NCBI GenBank assembly: GCA_050299555.1
Contig: JBNKWA010000079.1
Span: forward strand, 1-14,148
Direction of reading: 5' to 3'
Source of the DNA: JBNKWA01 sp050299555
Lineage (GTDB): Bacteria; Pseudomonadota; Alphaproteobacteria; Rhodobacterales; Rhodobacteraceae
DNA length: 14,148 nucleotides
Shown here: one piece after another, positions 1 through 6,519 of the stretch
Position numbering within the stretch: position 1 is the first letter of the stretch
Layout: the number at the start of each line of letters is the position of its first letter
Notes under the pieces: model-generated
Databases searched by the model: none
What the model was told of the DNA's origin: nothing
What the model saw: the letters and a program-made list of their open reading frames with translations, nothing else
Made by a program: the position numbers and the translations under genes

Positions 1-187
1 AAACCGCCCGAAAAGCGAATTGGTCTGGCGCTTAGCGGGACCCCGGCAATCCCAGGGTTACGGGGTTTGAGTCGATCATGCAAAGGTAGGATGGCCGGCA
101 TACGACCGTGCGATGTCTGGCGGATGGCCAATCCCGGCGGCGGCGCCGGCCCTTGACCGCGCCCGCGCCGCGGCGCCAGATCGGGCC

Positions 188-1369
188 ATGGCCCTGCCCG
201 TTCTTGCCCAGTCGCCCACCGAGCCCGCCTTCGTGCAGGACCCGTACCCGTTCTACGACCGGGCACGGGCGGCCGGGCCGCTTTTCGTCTGGCAGGACTA
301 CGGGCTGGTCTGCGCCGCCGGGCACGAGGCGGTCGCGGCGCTTCTGCGGGACCGCCGCTTCGGGCGCGAGCCGCCGCAGGGCCATGCGCCGGAGCGGCCG
401 CCGCATCTGGCGCCGTTCCACGCCATCGACGATCTGTCGATGCTGGAGCGCGAGCCGCCGGCCCATACCCGCCTGCGCGCCCTGGTGCTGCGCGCCTTCA
501 CCAGCCGCGCCATCGCGGCGCTGGAGCCGGGCATCCGGGCACTGACCGATGCGCTGATGGATCGCTTCGAGGGGCCCGAGATCGACCTCATCCCGGCCCT
601 TGCCGAGCCGCTGCCGGTGATCGTCATCGCCCGGCTGCTGGGTGTGCCCGAAACGATGTGGCGCCAGCTTCTGGACTGGTCGCACGCCATGGTGGCCATG
701 TACCAGGCGCGCCGCGACCGGGCCACCGAAGATGCCGCGGTGGCCGCGGCGGTGGCCTTTTCGGAGTTCCTGCGCGGCCATGTGGCGTCGCGGCGGAAGG
801 CGCCGGGGGACGATCTGATCAGCCAGCTGATCGCCGCCCGCGACGGCGCCGACCGGCTGAGCGAGGACGAGCTGATCGCCACCTGCATCCTGCTTCTGAA
901 CGCCGGGCACGAGGCCACCGTGCATACCCTCGGCAACGGCGTGAAGGCGCTGCTTGAGGCGGGTCACCGGGGCCCGGTGACGGCGGAACTGGTGGAGGAG
1001 ATCCTGCGCTACGACCCGCCGCTGCACCTGTTCACCCGCTGGGTGCGCCAGCCGGCCGAGATCGCCGGGCACGCCTTTGCGGTGGGCGACCGGGTCGGGC
1101 TGCTCTTGGCGGCAGCCAACCGCGATCCGGCGCGCTTCCCCGACCCGGGCCGGCTCGACCCTGGCCGCGACAACCTGTCGGCGCAGCTCGCCTTCGGCGC
1201 CGGCCTGCATTTCTGCGTCGGCGCGCCGCTGGCGCGGATGGAGCTGGCAATCGCCCTGACGGCGCTTTTCGAGCGATACCCGGGGCTGGCGCTGGCCGCC
1301 CCGCCCCGCTACGCCAACCTTTTTCACTTTCACGGGCTGGAGGCGCTGCGGCTGCACCTGGGCGGCTGA
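188..1369 (+). CDS. Cytochrome P450 (bacterial soluble, class I type)
   Basis: This is a heme-thiolate monooxygenase of 393 residues, a normal size for soluble bacterial P450s, and no membrane anchor is visible. The family hallmarks are in order: an I-helix oxygen-activation motif AGHEAT at residues 239-244, the K-helix ExxR pair E271/R274, and the heme-binding loop FGAGLHFCVG with the proximal ligand Cys343. The start at 188 was chosen because the text after it (LAQSPTEPAFVQDPYPFYDRA) matches the usual N-terminus of this P450 type. An in-frame ATG at 113 would add 25 low-complexity Ala/Pro/Arg residues, and neither start has a convincing ribosome binding site. No ferredoxin or ferredoxin reductase is adjacent, so electrons must come from partners encoded elsewhere. 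The substrate cannot be inferred. The gene stands alone on its strand and converges with the M20 hydrolase. Confidence 0.93.
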   Translation: MALPVLAQSPTEPAFVQDPYPFYDRARAAGPLFVWQDYGLVCAAGHEAVAALLRDRRFGREPPQGHAPERPPHLAPFHAIDDLSMLEREPPAHTRLRALVLRAFTSRAIAALEPGIRALTDALMDRFEGPEIDLIPALAEPLPVIVIARLLGVPETMWRQLLDWSHAMVAMYQARRDRATEDAAVAAAVAFSEFLRGHVASRRKAPGDDLISQLIAARDGADRLSEDELIATCILLLNAGHEATVHTLGNGVKALLEAGHRGPVTAELVEEILRYDPPLHLFTRWVRQPAEIAGHAFAVGDRVGLLLAAANRDPARFPDPGRLDPGRDNLSAQLAFGAGLHFCVGAPLARMELAIALTALFERYPGLALAAPPRYANLFHFHGLEALRLHLGG

Positions 1370-1460
1370 GCCGGCCTGCCCGCCCCATCACCGGCGCCGG
1401 GGCGCGCGAGGGTGGGCGGGCGGGGAGCGCGCCCCGGAGGGCGGTGATGGGGCGCGGCTC
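1368..1460. terminator. Long imperfect hairpin with G-quadruplex loop between convergent genes (candidate bidirectional terminator)
   Basis: Three complementary blocks stack into one stem. GAGCCG (1368-1373) pairs with CGGCTC (1455-1460). The 13-base block 1381-1393 (CGCCCCATCACCG) pairs with 1442-1454. CCGGGGCGCGC (1397-1407) pairs with 1427-1437. Small internal loops lie at 1374-1380, 1394-1396 and 1438-1441. The apical loop (1408-1426) contains GGGTGGGCGGGCGGGG at 1410-1425, a four-tract G4 motif with one-base loops. The outer stem begins inside the P450 stop codon. There is no T-tract, so a classic intrinsic terminator is not certain. The position between two convergent stops favours a terminator or 3'-end stabiliser. 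Confidence 0.6.
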
Positions 1461-1478
1461 CGACCGGACCCGCGGATC

Positions 1479-2648
1479 CTACCGCGAAGCCGGCTGCGCG
1501 GTCTCCACCAGGCGCACGAAGTAGCTGGCGCCGATGGGGCTGATCTCGTCGTTGAAGTCGTAGTCCGGGTGGTGCAGCCCGGCGGAGTCGCCCTGGCCGA
1601 GATAGACATAGGCGCCGGGCCGGGCCTCGAGCATGAACGAAAAGTCCTCGGCCCCCATCTCGGGCGCGCGCTCGGCGGCGACCCGTTCGGCCCCGACCAC
1701 GTCGGCCGCCACCTCGGCGGCGAAGGCCGTCTTGGCGGCATCGTTCACGGTGACCGGATAGCCGCGCCTGTAGATGACCTCGGCCTTGGCGCCATAGGCA
1801 CCCGCGATCAGCTCGGCCAGTTCGCCCATCCGCGTCTCGATATGGGCCTGCACGTCCCCGGACAGGGTGCGCACGGTGCCGCACAGCCAGGCGGTCTCGG
1901 GGATGACGTTGAAGGCTGTGCCGGCATGCACCTGGGTGACCGACACCACCGCCGCCTCCAGCGGATCGACCCCGCGCGAGACGATGGACTGCAGCGCCTG
2001 CACCAACGCCGCCGCGACGACCACCGGATCGGTGCTGGCATGGGGTTGCGCGGCATGGGCACCGTGGCCGGTCAGGGTGATCTCGAACTGGTCGGCGGCG
2101 GCCATCAGCGGCCCCGGCCGGGTTTCGATGCAGCCGACCTCCAGCCCCGGCCAGTTGTGCAGCCCATAGACCTGCCCGATGCCGAAGCGCTCCATCAGCC
2201 CGTCATCCAGCATCGCCTTGCCGCCGCCGCCGCCTTCCTCGGCCGGCTGGAAGATCAGCGCCACCGAGCCGGCGAAGTTGCGGGTCTCGGCCAGGTACTT
2301 GGCGGCGCCGAGAAGCATGGTGGTGTGGCCGTCATGGCCGCAGGCATGCATCTTGCCGGGCCGGGTGGACTTGTAGGGGCGGTCCTGCGCCTCCTGGATC
2401 GGCAGCGCGTCCATGTCGGCGCGCAGCCCGATCACCTCCCCGTCGCCGCCCTGGCCGCGGATCACCCCGACCACCCCGGTGCGGCCGATTCCGGTGACGA
2501 TCTCGTCGACGCCGAACTCCTGCAGCCGCTCGGTCACGAAGGCGGCGGTCTCGTGGGTGTCGTAGAGCAGCTCGGGAATGCTGTGCAAGTGCCGGCGCCA
2601 GGCCTTCATCTCGTCGTGAAAGTCGGCGATGCGGTTGATAATCGGCAT
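1479..2648 (-). CDS. M20 family metallo-amidohydrolase (hippurate hydrolase / N-acyl-amino-acid hydrolase type)
   Basis: This 389-residue cytosolic zinc amidohydrolase probably releases an amino acid from an N-acyl conjugate. The M20D signatures are clear: RADMDALPI at 76-84, the metal-site motif HACGHDGH at 101-108, QPAEEG at 134-139 carrying the metal-bridging and catalytic glutamates, a further ligand candidate His164 (GLHNW), the dimerisation-domain motif GHGAHAAQPH, and a late ligand candidate in LHHPDYDFND at 358-367. The start at 2648 has AGGAG nine bases upstream; the open frame extends a further 32 codons, but those residues do not look like this family. It has its own promoter candidate and is divergent from mazG. 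The exact acyl and amino-acid specificity cannot be told. Annotations such as hippurate hydrolase or amidohydrolase are equally acceptable, and peptidase activity is less likely. Confidence 0.93.
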   Translation of the reverse strand: MPIINRIADFHDEMKAWRRHLHSIPELLYDTHETAAFVTERLQEFGVDEIVTGIGRTGVVGVIRGQGGDGEVIGLRADMDALPIQEAQDRPYKSTRPGKMHACGHDGHTTMLLGAAKYLAETRNFAGSVALIFQPAEEGGGGGKAMLDDGLMERFGIGQVYGLHNWPGLEVGCIETRPGPLMAAADQFEITLTGHGAHAAQPHASTDPVVVAAALVQALQSIVSRGVDPLEAAVVSVTQVHAGTAFNVIPETAWLCGTVRTLSGDVQAHIETRMGELAELIAGAYGAKAEVIYRRGYPVTVNDAAKTAFAAEVAADVVGAERVAAERAPEMGAEDFSFMLEARPGAYVYLGQGDSAGLHHPDYDFNDEISPIGASYFVRLVETAQPASR

Positions 2649-2676
2649 GGGCGACAACTCCTGCTTGTATTCATGT

Positions 2677-2688
2677 GGACTAAAGTCC
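2677..2688. promoter_or_regulatory. Palindrome overlapping the -10 region (possible operator)
   Basis: GGACT-AA-AGTCC is a perfect inverted repeat with 5-base arms and a 2-base centre. It covers the proposed -10 hexamer of the M20 gene, a position from which a bound repressor would block transcription. It is short, so chance is possible. No regulator gene is encoded in this window to pair it with. Confidence 0.35.
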
Positions 2689-2707
2689 GTGGCGCGATGA
2701 AGGTCAA
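2679..2707 (-). promoter_or_regulatory. Sigma70-type promoter candidate for the M20 amidohydrolase gene
   Basis: Reading the minus strand, TTGACC (2707-2702, 5/6 match to the -35 consensus) is followed after exactly 17 bases by TTTAGT (2684-2679, 4/6 match to -10). The -10 lies 30 bases upstream of the ATG at 2648, leaving room for a short leader that carries the AGGAG ribosome binding site. AT content here is visibly higher than in the surrounding DNA. No experimental support is available. Confidence 0.5.
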
Positions 2708-2746
2708 CTGTGGCCTTTCTCCGGCGCCGCCGAGGCCCTATCACGG

Positions 2747-3592
2747 GTGACCATGAACATGAACGGCGACAATCCGGCGCAGCCGCCCGGGGGCGGCATG
2801 GCGCGCCTGATCGAGATCATGCGGCGGCTGCGCGATCCTGAAACCGGCTGCCCCTGGGACATCGAGCAGGATTTCGATTCCATCGCGCCCTACACCATCG
2901 AGGAGGCGCACGAGGTGGCCGATGCCATCGCGCGCCGGGCCTGGGGCGAGCTGAAGGGCGAGCTGGGGGACCTGCTGCTGCAGGTGGTCTATCACGCCCG
3001 CATGGCCGAGGAGGCCGGGCATTTCGACTTTGCCGACGTGGCCGAGGCGATCTCGGACAAGATGGTGGCGCGACATCCGCATGTCTTCGGGACCGACAGC
3101 CGCGACAAGACGGCCGAGGAGCAGACCCGCGACTGGGAGGCGGGCAAGGCGGCGGAGCGGGCGCAGGCCGGGCAGCAGAGCGTGCTCGACGGCATCGCCA
3201 TGGGCCTGCCGGCGCTGGTCCGGGCGATCAAGCTGCAGAACCGGGCGGCACGGGTCGGCTTCGACTGGCCATCGACCGACGAGGTGATCGACAAGCTGAC
3301 CGAGGAAGCGGCCGAGCTGGTCGAGGCGAAGGCGGCCGGCGACCGGGCGGCGCTGGAGGAGGAGTTCGGCGACTTCCTGTTCGTGGCGGCGAACCTGGCC
3401 CGGCACCTGAAGATCGACGCCGAGGCCGCGCTCAGGGGGGCGAATGCCAAGTTCACCCGGCGGTTCGGGGCCATCGAGGCGCGCCTGGAGGCCATGGGCA
3501 AGGCACCTTCCGACAGCACGCTGGAAGAGATGGACGCGATCTGGGACGCGGTGAAGGCCGAAGAGAAGGCGGGCCGGAAGGGCGGGCGCTGA
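2747..3592 (+). CDS. mazG: Nucleoside triphosphate pyrophosphohydrolase MazG
   Basis: MazG is an all-alpha, Mg-dependent NTP pyrophosphohydrolase that hydrolyses (d)NTPs to monophosphates and pyrophosphate; in E. coli it limits aberrant nucleotides and ppGpp. The 281-residue product shows the tandem two-domain arrangement. The N-terminal domain has GCPWDIEQDFDSIAPYTIEEAHE, with Mg-binding residues E52, E53, E56, E72 and D75. The C-terminal domain repeats the pattern with E186, E187, E190, E206 and D209. The start is uncertain: GTG at 2747, ATG at 2753 and ATG at 2759 are all in frame within 12 bases, and none has a strong ribosome binding site. All give essentially the same protein. It is monocistronic, lies between divergent and convergent neighbours, and appears to be a housekeeping gene unrelated to the flanking catabolic operons. 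Confidence 0.95.
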   Translation: MTMNMNGDNPAQPPGGGMARLIEIMRRLRDPETGCPWDIEQDFDSIAPYTIEEAHEVADAIARRAWGELKGELGDLLLQVVYHARMAEEAGHFDFADVAEAISDKMVARHPHVFGTDSRDKTAEEQTRDWEAGKAAERAQAGQQSVLDGIAMGLPALVRAIKLQNRAARVGFDWPSTDEVIDKLTEEAAELVEAKAAGDRAALEEEFGDFLFVAANLARHLKIDAEAALRGANAKFTRRFGAIEARLEAMGKAPSDSTLEEMDAIWDAVKAEEKAGRKGGR

Positions 3593-3617
3593 GGCGATGG
3601 CGCCGGTTTCAGCGCCC
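3584..3617. terminator. Inverted repeat spanning both convergent stop codons (candidate bidirectional terminator)
   Basis: GGGCGCTGA (3584-3592) and TCAGCGCCC (3609-3617) are perfect 9-base complements separated by 16 bases. The TGA in the left arm is the mazG stop, and the TCA of the right arm is the minus-strand TGA of the BASS-like gene. A stem therefore forms at the 3' end of either transcript. There is no T-run after it, so termination may be Rho-assisted, or the stem may only protect the ends. Confidence 0.5.
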
Positions 3618-4550
3618 TGACCAGCGGGCGTAGAGCGGCGACAGGACCAGCGGCGTGGTATACATCGGGATCTGGTAGCAGCCGATGAAGATCAGGACCG
3701 CGTCGGTTGCCTCCGGTGACAACGCCACCAGAAAAAGCGCGATGTTGCGGTTGCCGGCGACGATCGCCTCGGCCGGCAGCGCCGGGCCGGCGCCGGCGCG
3801 CCGCAGCAGCATGGCGGCGGCGATCTGGACGCCGAAATTCGCCGCCATGGCGACGGCAAGCCAGCCAAGAAGCACCCCCGGCGCCGATGCCAGGGCCGGG
3901 CCGACCGCCGACATCAGGCCGACGACGAGGACCGCCATGGTGATCGCGGAGGCACCGTCGAGCGCGCCGATCACCGCCGCATCGGGATCGCGGAGCACCG
4001 TCTGCCGCAGCGCCAGGGCCGCGACGGCGGCAATGGCGATGACGAAAAGCAGCCGGCCGGCGGCACGCAGCACCGCGCCCCCCTCGCCCAGCGCCGGCAT
4101 GGCATAGAGCACCGGGATCACCGTCAACGGCAGCAGCGCGGTGCCCAGGACAAGCAGCCGGAAGGCCGGCGCCGGATCGGCGCCGCAAAGGATCGCCAGG
4201 CTGGGACTGCCCGAGATCGAAGGCGCCGCCAGCATCAGCGTCAGGGCCAGCACCACGGGCGTGTCGGCGACACCAAGGGCGGCGCCAAGGCCAAGAACGG
4301 CCAGCGGCATGGCCAGCTGGTAGACCAGGACAAGCCCGAGCGTGGACAACCCGCGGCGAAGCGAACCGGCCACCCGCTCCGGCCCCACCCGCAGGGCGGC
4401 AAGAAACAGCAGCAGCGCCACCATTTCCGGCAGCCAGGGCTTCATCGCCAGCGCCGCCCCGGGCAGCAGCACCCCGGCAACGAGGCCAAGGACGAGCAGC
4501 AGGCGCCCGTGCCGCGCGGCCAGCGTCAGCAGCGCCAGCGGCCGGATCAT
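3609..4550 (-). CDS. Predicted BASS-like (bile acid:sodium symporter family) membrane transporter
   Basis: The 313-residue product is almost entirely hydrophobic, with about nine or ten predicted transmembrane segments from residue 15 to the C-terminus. Two discontinuous motifs resemble the crossed-helix substrate/sodium sites of BASS proteins: APSISGSPSLAI in the first half and AGNRNIALFLVALSP in the second. This supports the BASS fold, but the family call is made by eye. The ATG at 4550 is the only plausible start; no clear Shine-Dalgarno precedes it, and it follows the dctM stop by 41 bases, so translation may depend on coupling. It is the last gene of the operon. With a complete TRAP importer just upstream it could be a second uptake route or an exporter of an end product; the sequence does not say which. 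The substrate is unknown. Confidence 0.65.
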   Translation of the reverse strand: MIRPLALLTLAARHGRLLLVLGLVAGVLLPGAALAMKPWLPEMVALLLFLAALRVGPERVAGSLRRGLSTLGLVLVYQLAMPLAVLGLGAALGVADTPVVLALTLMLAAPSISGSPSLAILCGADPAPAFRLLVLGTALLPLTVIPVLYAMPALGEGGAVLRAAGRLLFVIAIAAVAALALRQTVLRDPDAAVIGALDGASAITMAVLVVGLMSAVGPALASAPGVLLGWLAVAMAANFGVQIAAAMLLRRAGAGPALPAEAIVAGNRNIALFLVALSPEATDAVLIFIGCYQIPMYTTPLVLSPLYARWSGR

Positions 4551-4591
4551 GCCGGCGGCGGGGCGGGCATGGCGAAACGGTCCACGCGCCC

Positions 4592-5908
4592 TCAGCCGCC
4601 GGGGTGCTGGCGGATGTTCTCGGGCAGCCAGGTGGCGATGTCGGGGAAGGCGATCAGCACGAAGACCATCACCACCATGATCAGGAACATCGGGACGGCG
4701 GCGCGGGCGATGAAGTTCATCTCGTGCCCGGTCATGCCCTGCAGCACGAAGAGGTTGAAGCCGATCGGCGGCGTGATCTGGGCCATCTCGACCACCACGA
4801 CGACGAAGATGCCGAACCAGATGATGTCGATCCCGGCCTGGCGGATCATCGGTTCCACCACCGCCATGGTCAGCACCACCGAGGAGATGCCGTCGAGAAA
4901 GCAGCCGAGCACGATGTAGAAGGCCAGAAGCGCCATCAGCAACTGGAACTTGGTCAGCCCCAGCGAGCCGATCCAGGTGGCCAGCGCCCGCGGCAGGCCG
5001 GTAAAGCCCATGGCCAGCGACAGAAACGCCGCGCCGGCCAGGATCAGCGCGATCATCGCCGAGGTCCGCGTCGCCCCCATCAGGCTGTCCTTCAGGCTCT
5101 GCCAGGTCAGCGAGCCCTGGAACGCCGCCAGCATCGCGGCTCCGAGAACGCCGAAGGTCGCCGCCTCGGTGGCGGTGGCGAAGCCGAGATACATCGAGCC
5201 GATGACCAGCGTGATCAGCAACAGGACCGGGATCAGGAAGCGCGAGTTCTTCAGCTTCTCGGCCAGGGTCGATACCGGCTCGGGCGTGGGGTTGAAGCGC
5301 GACGACAGGCGCGAGTAGATGGCGATGTAGCCCATGAACATCGCCGCCAGCGTCAGACCCGGAAAGATGCCGGCCATGAACAGCTTGGAGATCGATTCGT
5401 TGATCGTCACGCCGTAGACGATCAGGGTCAGCGACGGCGGGATCATCAGCCCCAGCGTCGCCGCGCCGGCAAGCGTGCCGATGACCATGCGCTCGGGGTA
5501 GTTGCGCCGCATCAGCTCGGGGATCGACATCTTGCCGACGGTGGTCAGCGTCGCCGCGGACGAGCCCGAGACGGCGGCAAAGACCGTGCAGCCCACCACA
5601 TTGGTGTGCAGGAGCCCGCCCGGCAGCCGCGCCATCCATGGCGACAGGCCGCGGAACATGTCCTCGGACAGCCGGGTTCGGTACAGGATCTCGCCCATCC
5701 AGATAAACAGCGGCAGCGCCGTCAGCGACCATGACGAGGAAGAGCGCCAGATCGTGGTCATCATCGCGTCGCCGGCCGGGCGGGTGGTGAAAAGCTCCAT
5801 GCCGACGAAGGCGACGCCGAGCAGGGCAAGGCCGATCCAGACCCCCGAGCCCAGAAGCAGGAAGAGGGTGAAGAGGAAGATGGCCAGCGGCCAGAATTCC
5901 TGGGCCAA
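4592..5908 (-). CDS. dctM: TRAP transporter large permease subunit DctM
   Basis: This 438-residue integral membrane protein is the channel-forming subunit of a tripartite ATP-independent periplasmic transporter, which uses the sodium or proton gradient. It has about twelve hydrophobic segments and typical DctM motifs: ALPLFIWMGEIL near residue 63, AAVSGSSAATLTTVGKMSIPEL near 111-132, FATATEAATFGVLGA in the middle, CFLDGIS, and ITPPIGFNLFVLQG near the C-terminus. The start is TTG at 5908, chosen because the first residues (MAQEFWPLAIF) fit the family and AGGAG lies six bases upstream; there is no ATG near it. It follows dctQ by 9 bases and precedes the BASS-like gene by 41. It works with DctQ and the DctP-type binding protein encoded upstream. 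Confidence 0.95.
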   Translation of the reverse strand: MAQEFWPLAIFLFTLFLLLGSGVWIGLALLGVAFVGMELFTTRPAGDAMMTTIWRSSSSWSLTALPLFIWMGEILYRTRLSEDMFRGLSPWMARLPGGLLHTNVVGCTVFAAVSGSSAATLTTVGKMSIPELMRRNYPERMVIGTLAGAATLGLMIPPSLTLIVYGVTINESISKLFMAGIFPGLTLAAMFMGYIAIYSRLSSRFNPTPEPVSTLAEKLKNSRFLIPVLLLITLVIGSMYLGFATATEAATFGVLGAAMLAAFQGSLTWQSLKDSLMGATRTSAMIALILAGAAFLSLAMGFTGLPRALATWIGSLGLTKFQLLMALLAFYIVLGCFLDGISSVVLTMAVVEPMIRQAGIDIIWFGIFVVVVVEMAQITPPIGFNLFVLQGMTGHEMNFIARAAVPMFLIMVVMVFVLIAFPDIATWLPENIRQHPGG

Positions 5909-5914
5909 GGTTCG

Positions 5915-5919
5915 CTCCT
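5915..5919 (-). promoter_or_regulatory. Ribosome binding site of dctM, overlapping the dctQ stop
   Basis: On the minus strand AGGAG (5919-5915) lies six bases before the TTG start at 5908, and its first two bases are the last two of the dctQ TAG stop (5920-5918). This decides the unusual TTG start and implies that ribosomes finishing dctQ re-initiate on dctM, keeping the two permease subunits in balance. Confidence 0.7.
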
Positions 5920-6457
5920 ATTCCGCGCGGCTTTGGGCCGCGGCGTCCTGGCGGATGTTGTGACGGCCGCTGGCGATCAGCGCGATCAGGTTGTCGGCGA
6001 AGGCCACCGCCAGCAGGATCGCCCCGAAGGCCACCGGGATCTGCACGATCCAGAGCGGCGTCGCGTCCTGGCCCTGGCTGACATCGCCGAGCTTTCGCGA
6101 CCAGTAGACCAGCCGGACCGCGTACCAGGCCAGATACGAGGCCGCAGCGGTGCCGATGAGAAAGCACCACAGCTCGCCCCAGAACCGGCGCCGGCCAAGC
6201 GCGGTCAGAAACAGCCCGACGCGGATATGGGCGCCGGAATTCAGCGCGCTGGCGAAGGCCAGAAACGAGGCCGAAGCCATCAGGTAGCCGGCATAGTCGG
6301 TGGCGCCGGGGAAGGTGAAGGCGGACCAGCGGGCGATCATCTGGGTCACGATCACCCCGAGCATGGCGACGAGGCAGAGCGCGGCAAGGCCGGCCGCGGC
6401 CGCATAGATGCGGTCAAGCGCCCGGCGCAGGATGCCCGGTCCGGTTCCGGATTGCAT
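5918..6457 (-). CDS. dctQ: TRAP transporter small permease subunit DctQ
   Basis: This 179-residue four-helix membrane protein is the small permease of a TRAP transporter and bridges the binding protein to DctM. Hydrophobic segments lie at about residues 16-40, 53-72, 92-117 and 134-158. The motif SGAHIRVGLFL between the second and third segments is a common DctQ feature. The ATG at 6457 was chosen because AGGGG lies eight bases upstream; an in-frame GTG at 6466 would overlap that site. It sits between the binding-protein gene and dctM in the same orientation, the usual TRAP order. A hairpin separates it from the binding-protein gene, which could lower its expression relative to that gene. Confidence 0.92.
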   Translation of the reverse strand: MQSGTGPGILRRALDRIYAAAAGLAALCLVAMLGVIVTQMIARWSAFTFPGATDYAGYLMASASFLAFASALNSGAHIRVGLFLTALGRRRFWGELWCFLIGTAAASYLAWYAVRLVYWSRKLGDVSQGQDATPLWIVQIPVAFGAILLAVAFADNLIALIASGRHNIRQDAAAQSRAE

Positions 6458-6480
6458 GGTCTCCACCCCTTGTCACGGCA

Positions 6481-6510
6481 GGGCGCGCGGCGACATCTGC
6501 CCGCGCGCCC
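6481..6510 (-). repeat. Intercistronic hairpin between TRAP binding-protein and permease genes
   Basis: GGGCGCGCGG (6481-6490) and CCGCGCGCCC (6501-6510) are perfect 10-base complements around a 10-base loop. With one bulged base the stem continues through CA/TG and further pairs to about 6477 and 6515. It lies just after the dctP stop and before the dctQ start. Stem-loops at this place are a known way to stabilise or attenuate mRNA, so that the binding protein is made in excess of the membrane subunits. Confidence 0.55.
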
Positions 6511-6519
6511 CTGTCCCGG

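Noticed and set aside
40..66. ACCCCG/CGGGGT inverted repeat near the left edge, possible terminator of an upstream gene
   Set aside because: Only 6-bp arms with a 15-base loop and a weak T-run; the upstream gene is not visible.
91..156. Short 21-codon frame (ATG at 91, after AAAGGTAGG) upstream of the P450 as a leader peptide
   Set aside because: The ribosome-site spacing is too short and nothing regulatory follows. It is probably chance.
32..1357. 441-codon open frame on the minus strand opposite the P450
   Set aside because: Its translation is Arg/Gln/Gly-rich with no domain, and it mirrors a gene with clear catalytic motifs. Long antisense frames are expected at this GC content.
1569..2750. 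393-codon plus-strand frame opposite the M20 hydrolase
   Set aside because: The minus strand has the full M20 metal-site signature; this frame shows no recognisable domain.
4552..4602. CCGGCGGC/GCCGCCGG repeat flanking the dctM-BASS gap
   Set aside because: 8-bp arms of pure GC with a 35-base loop, one arm inside dctM coding sequence; expected by chance here.
3609..6170. 853-codon minus-strand frame that would fuse the BASS-like protein to a long N-terminal extension
   Set aside because: Only the last 313 codons (from 4550) look like protein. The rest overlaps dctM and dctQ in another frame and has their low-complexity shadow composition.
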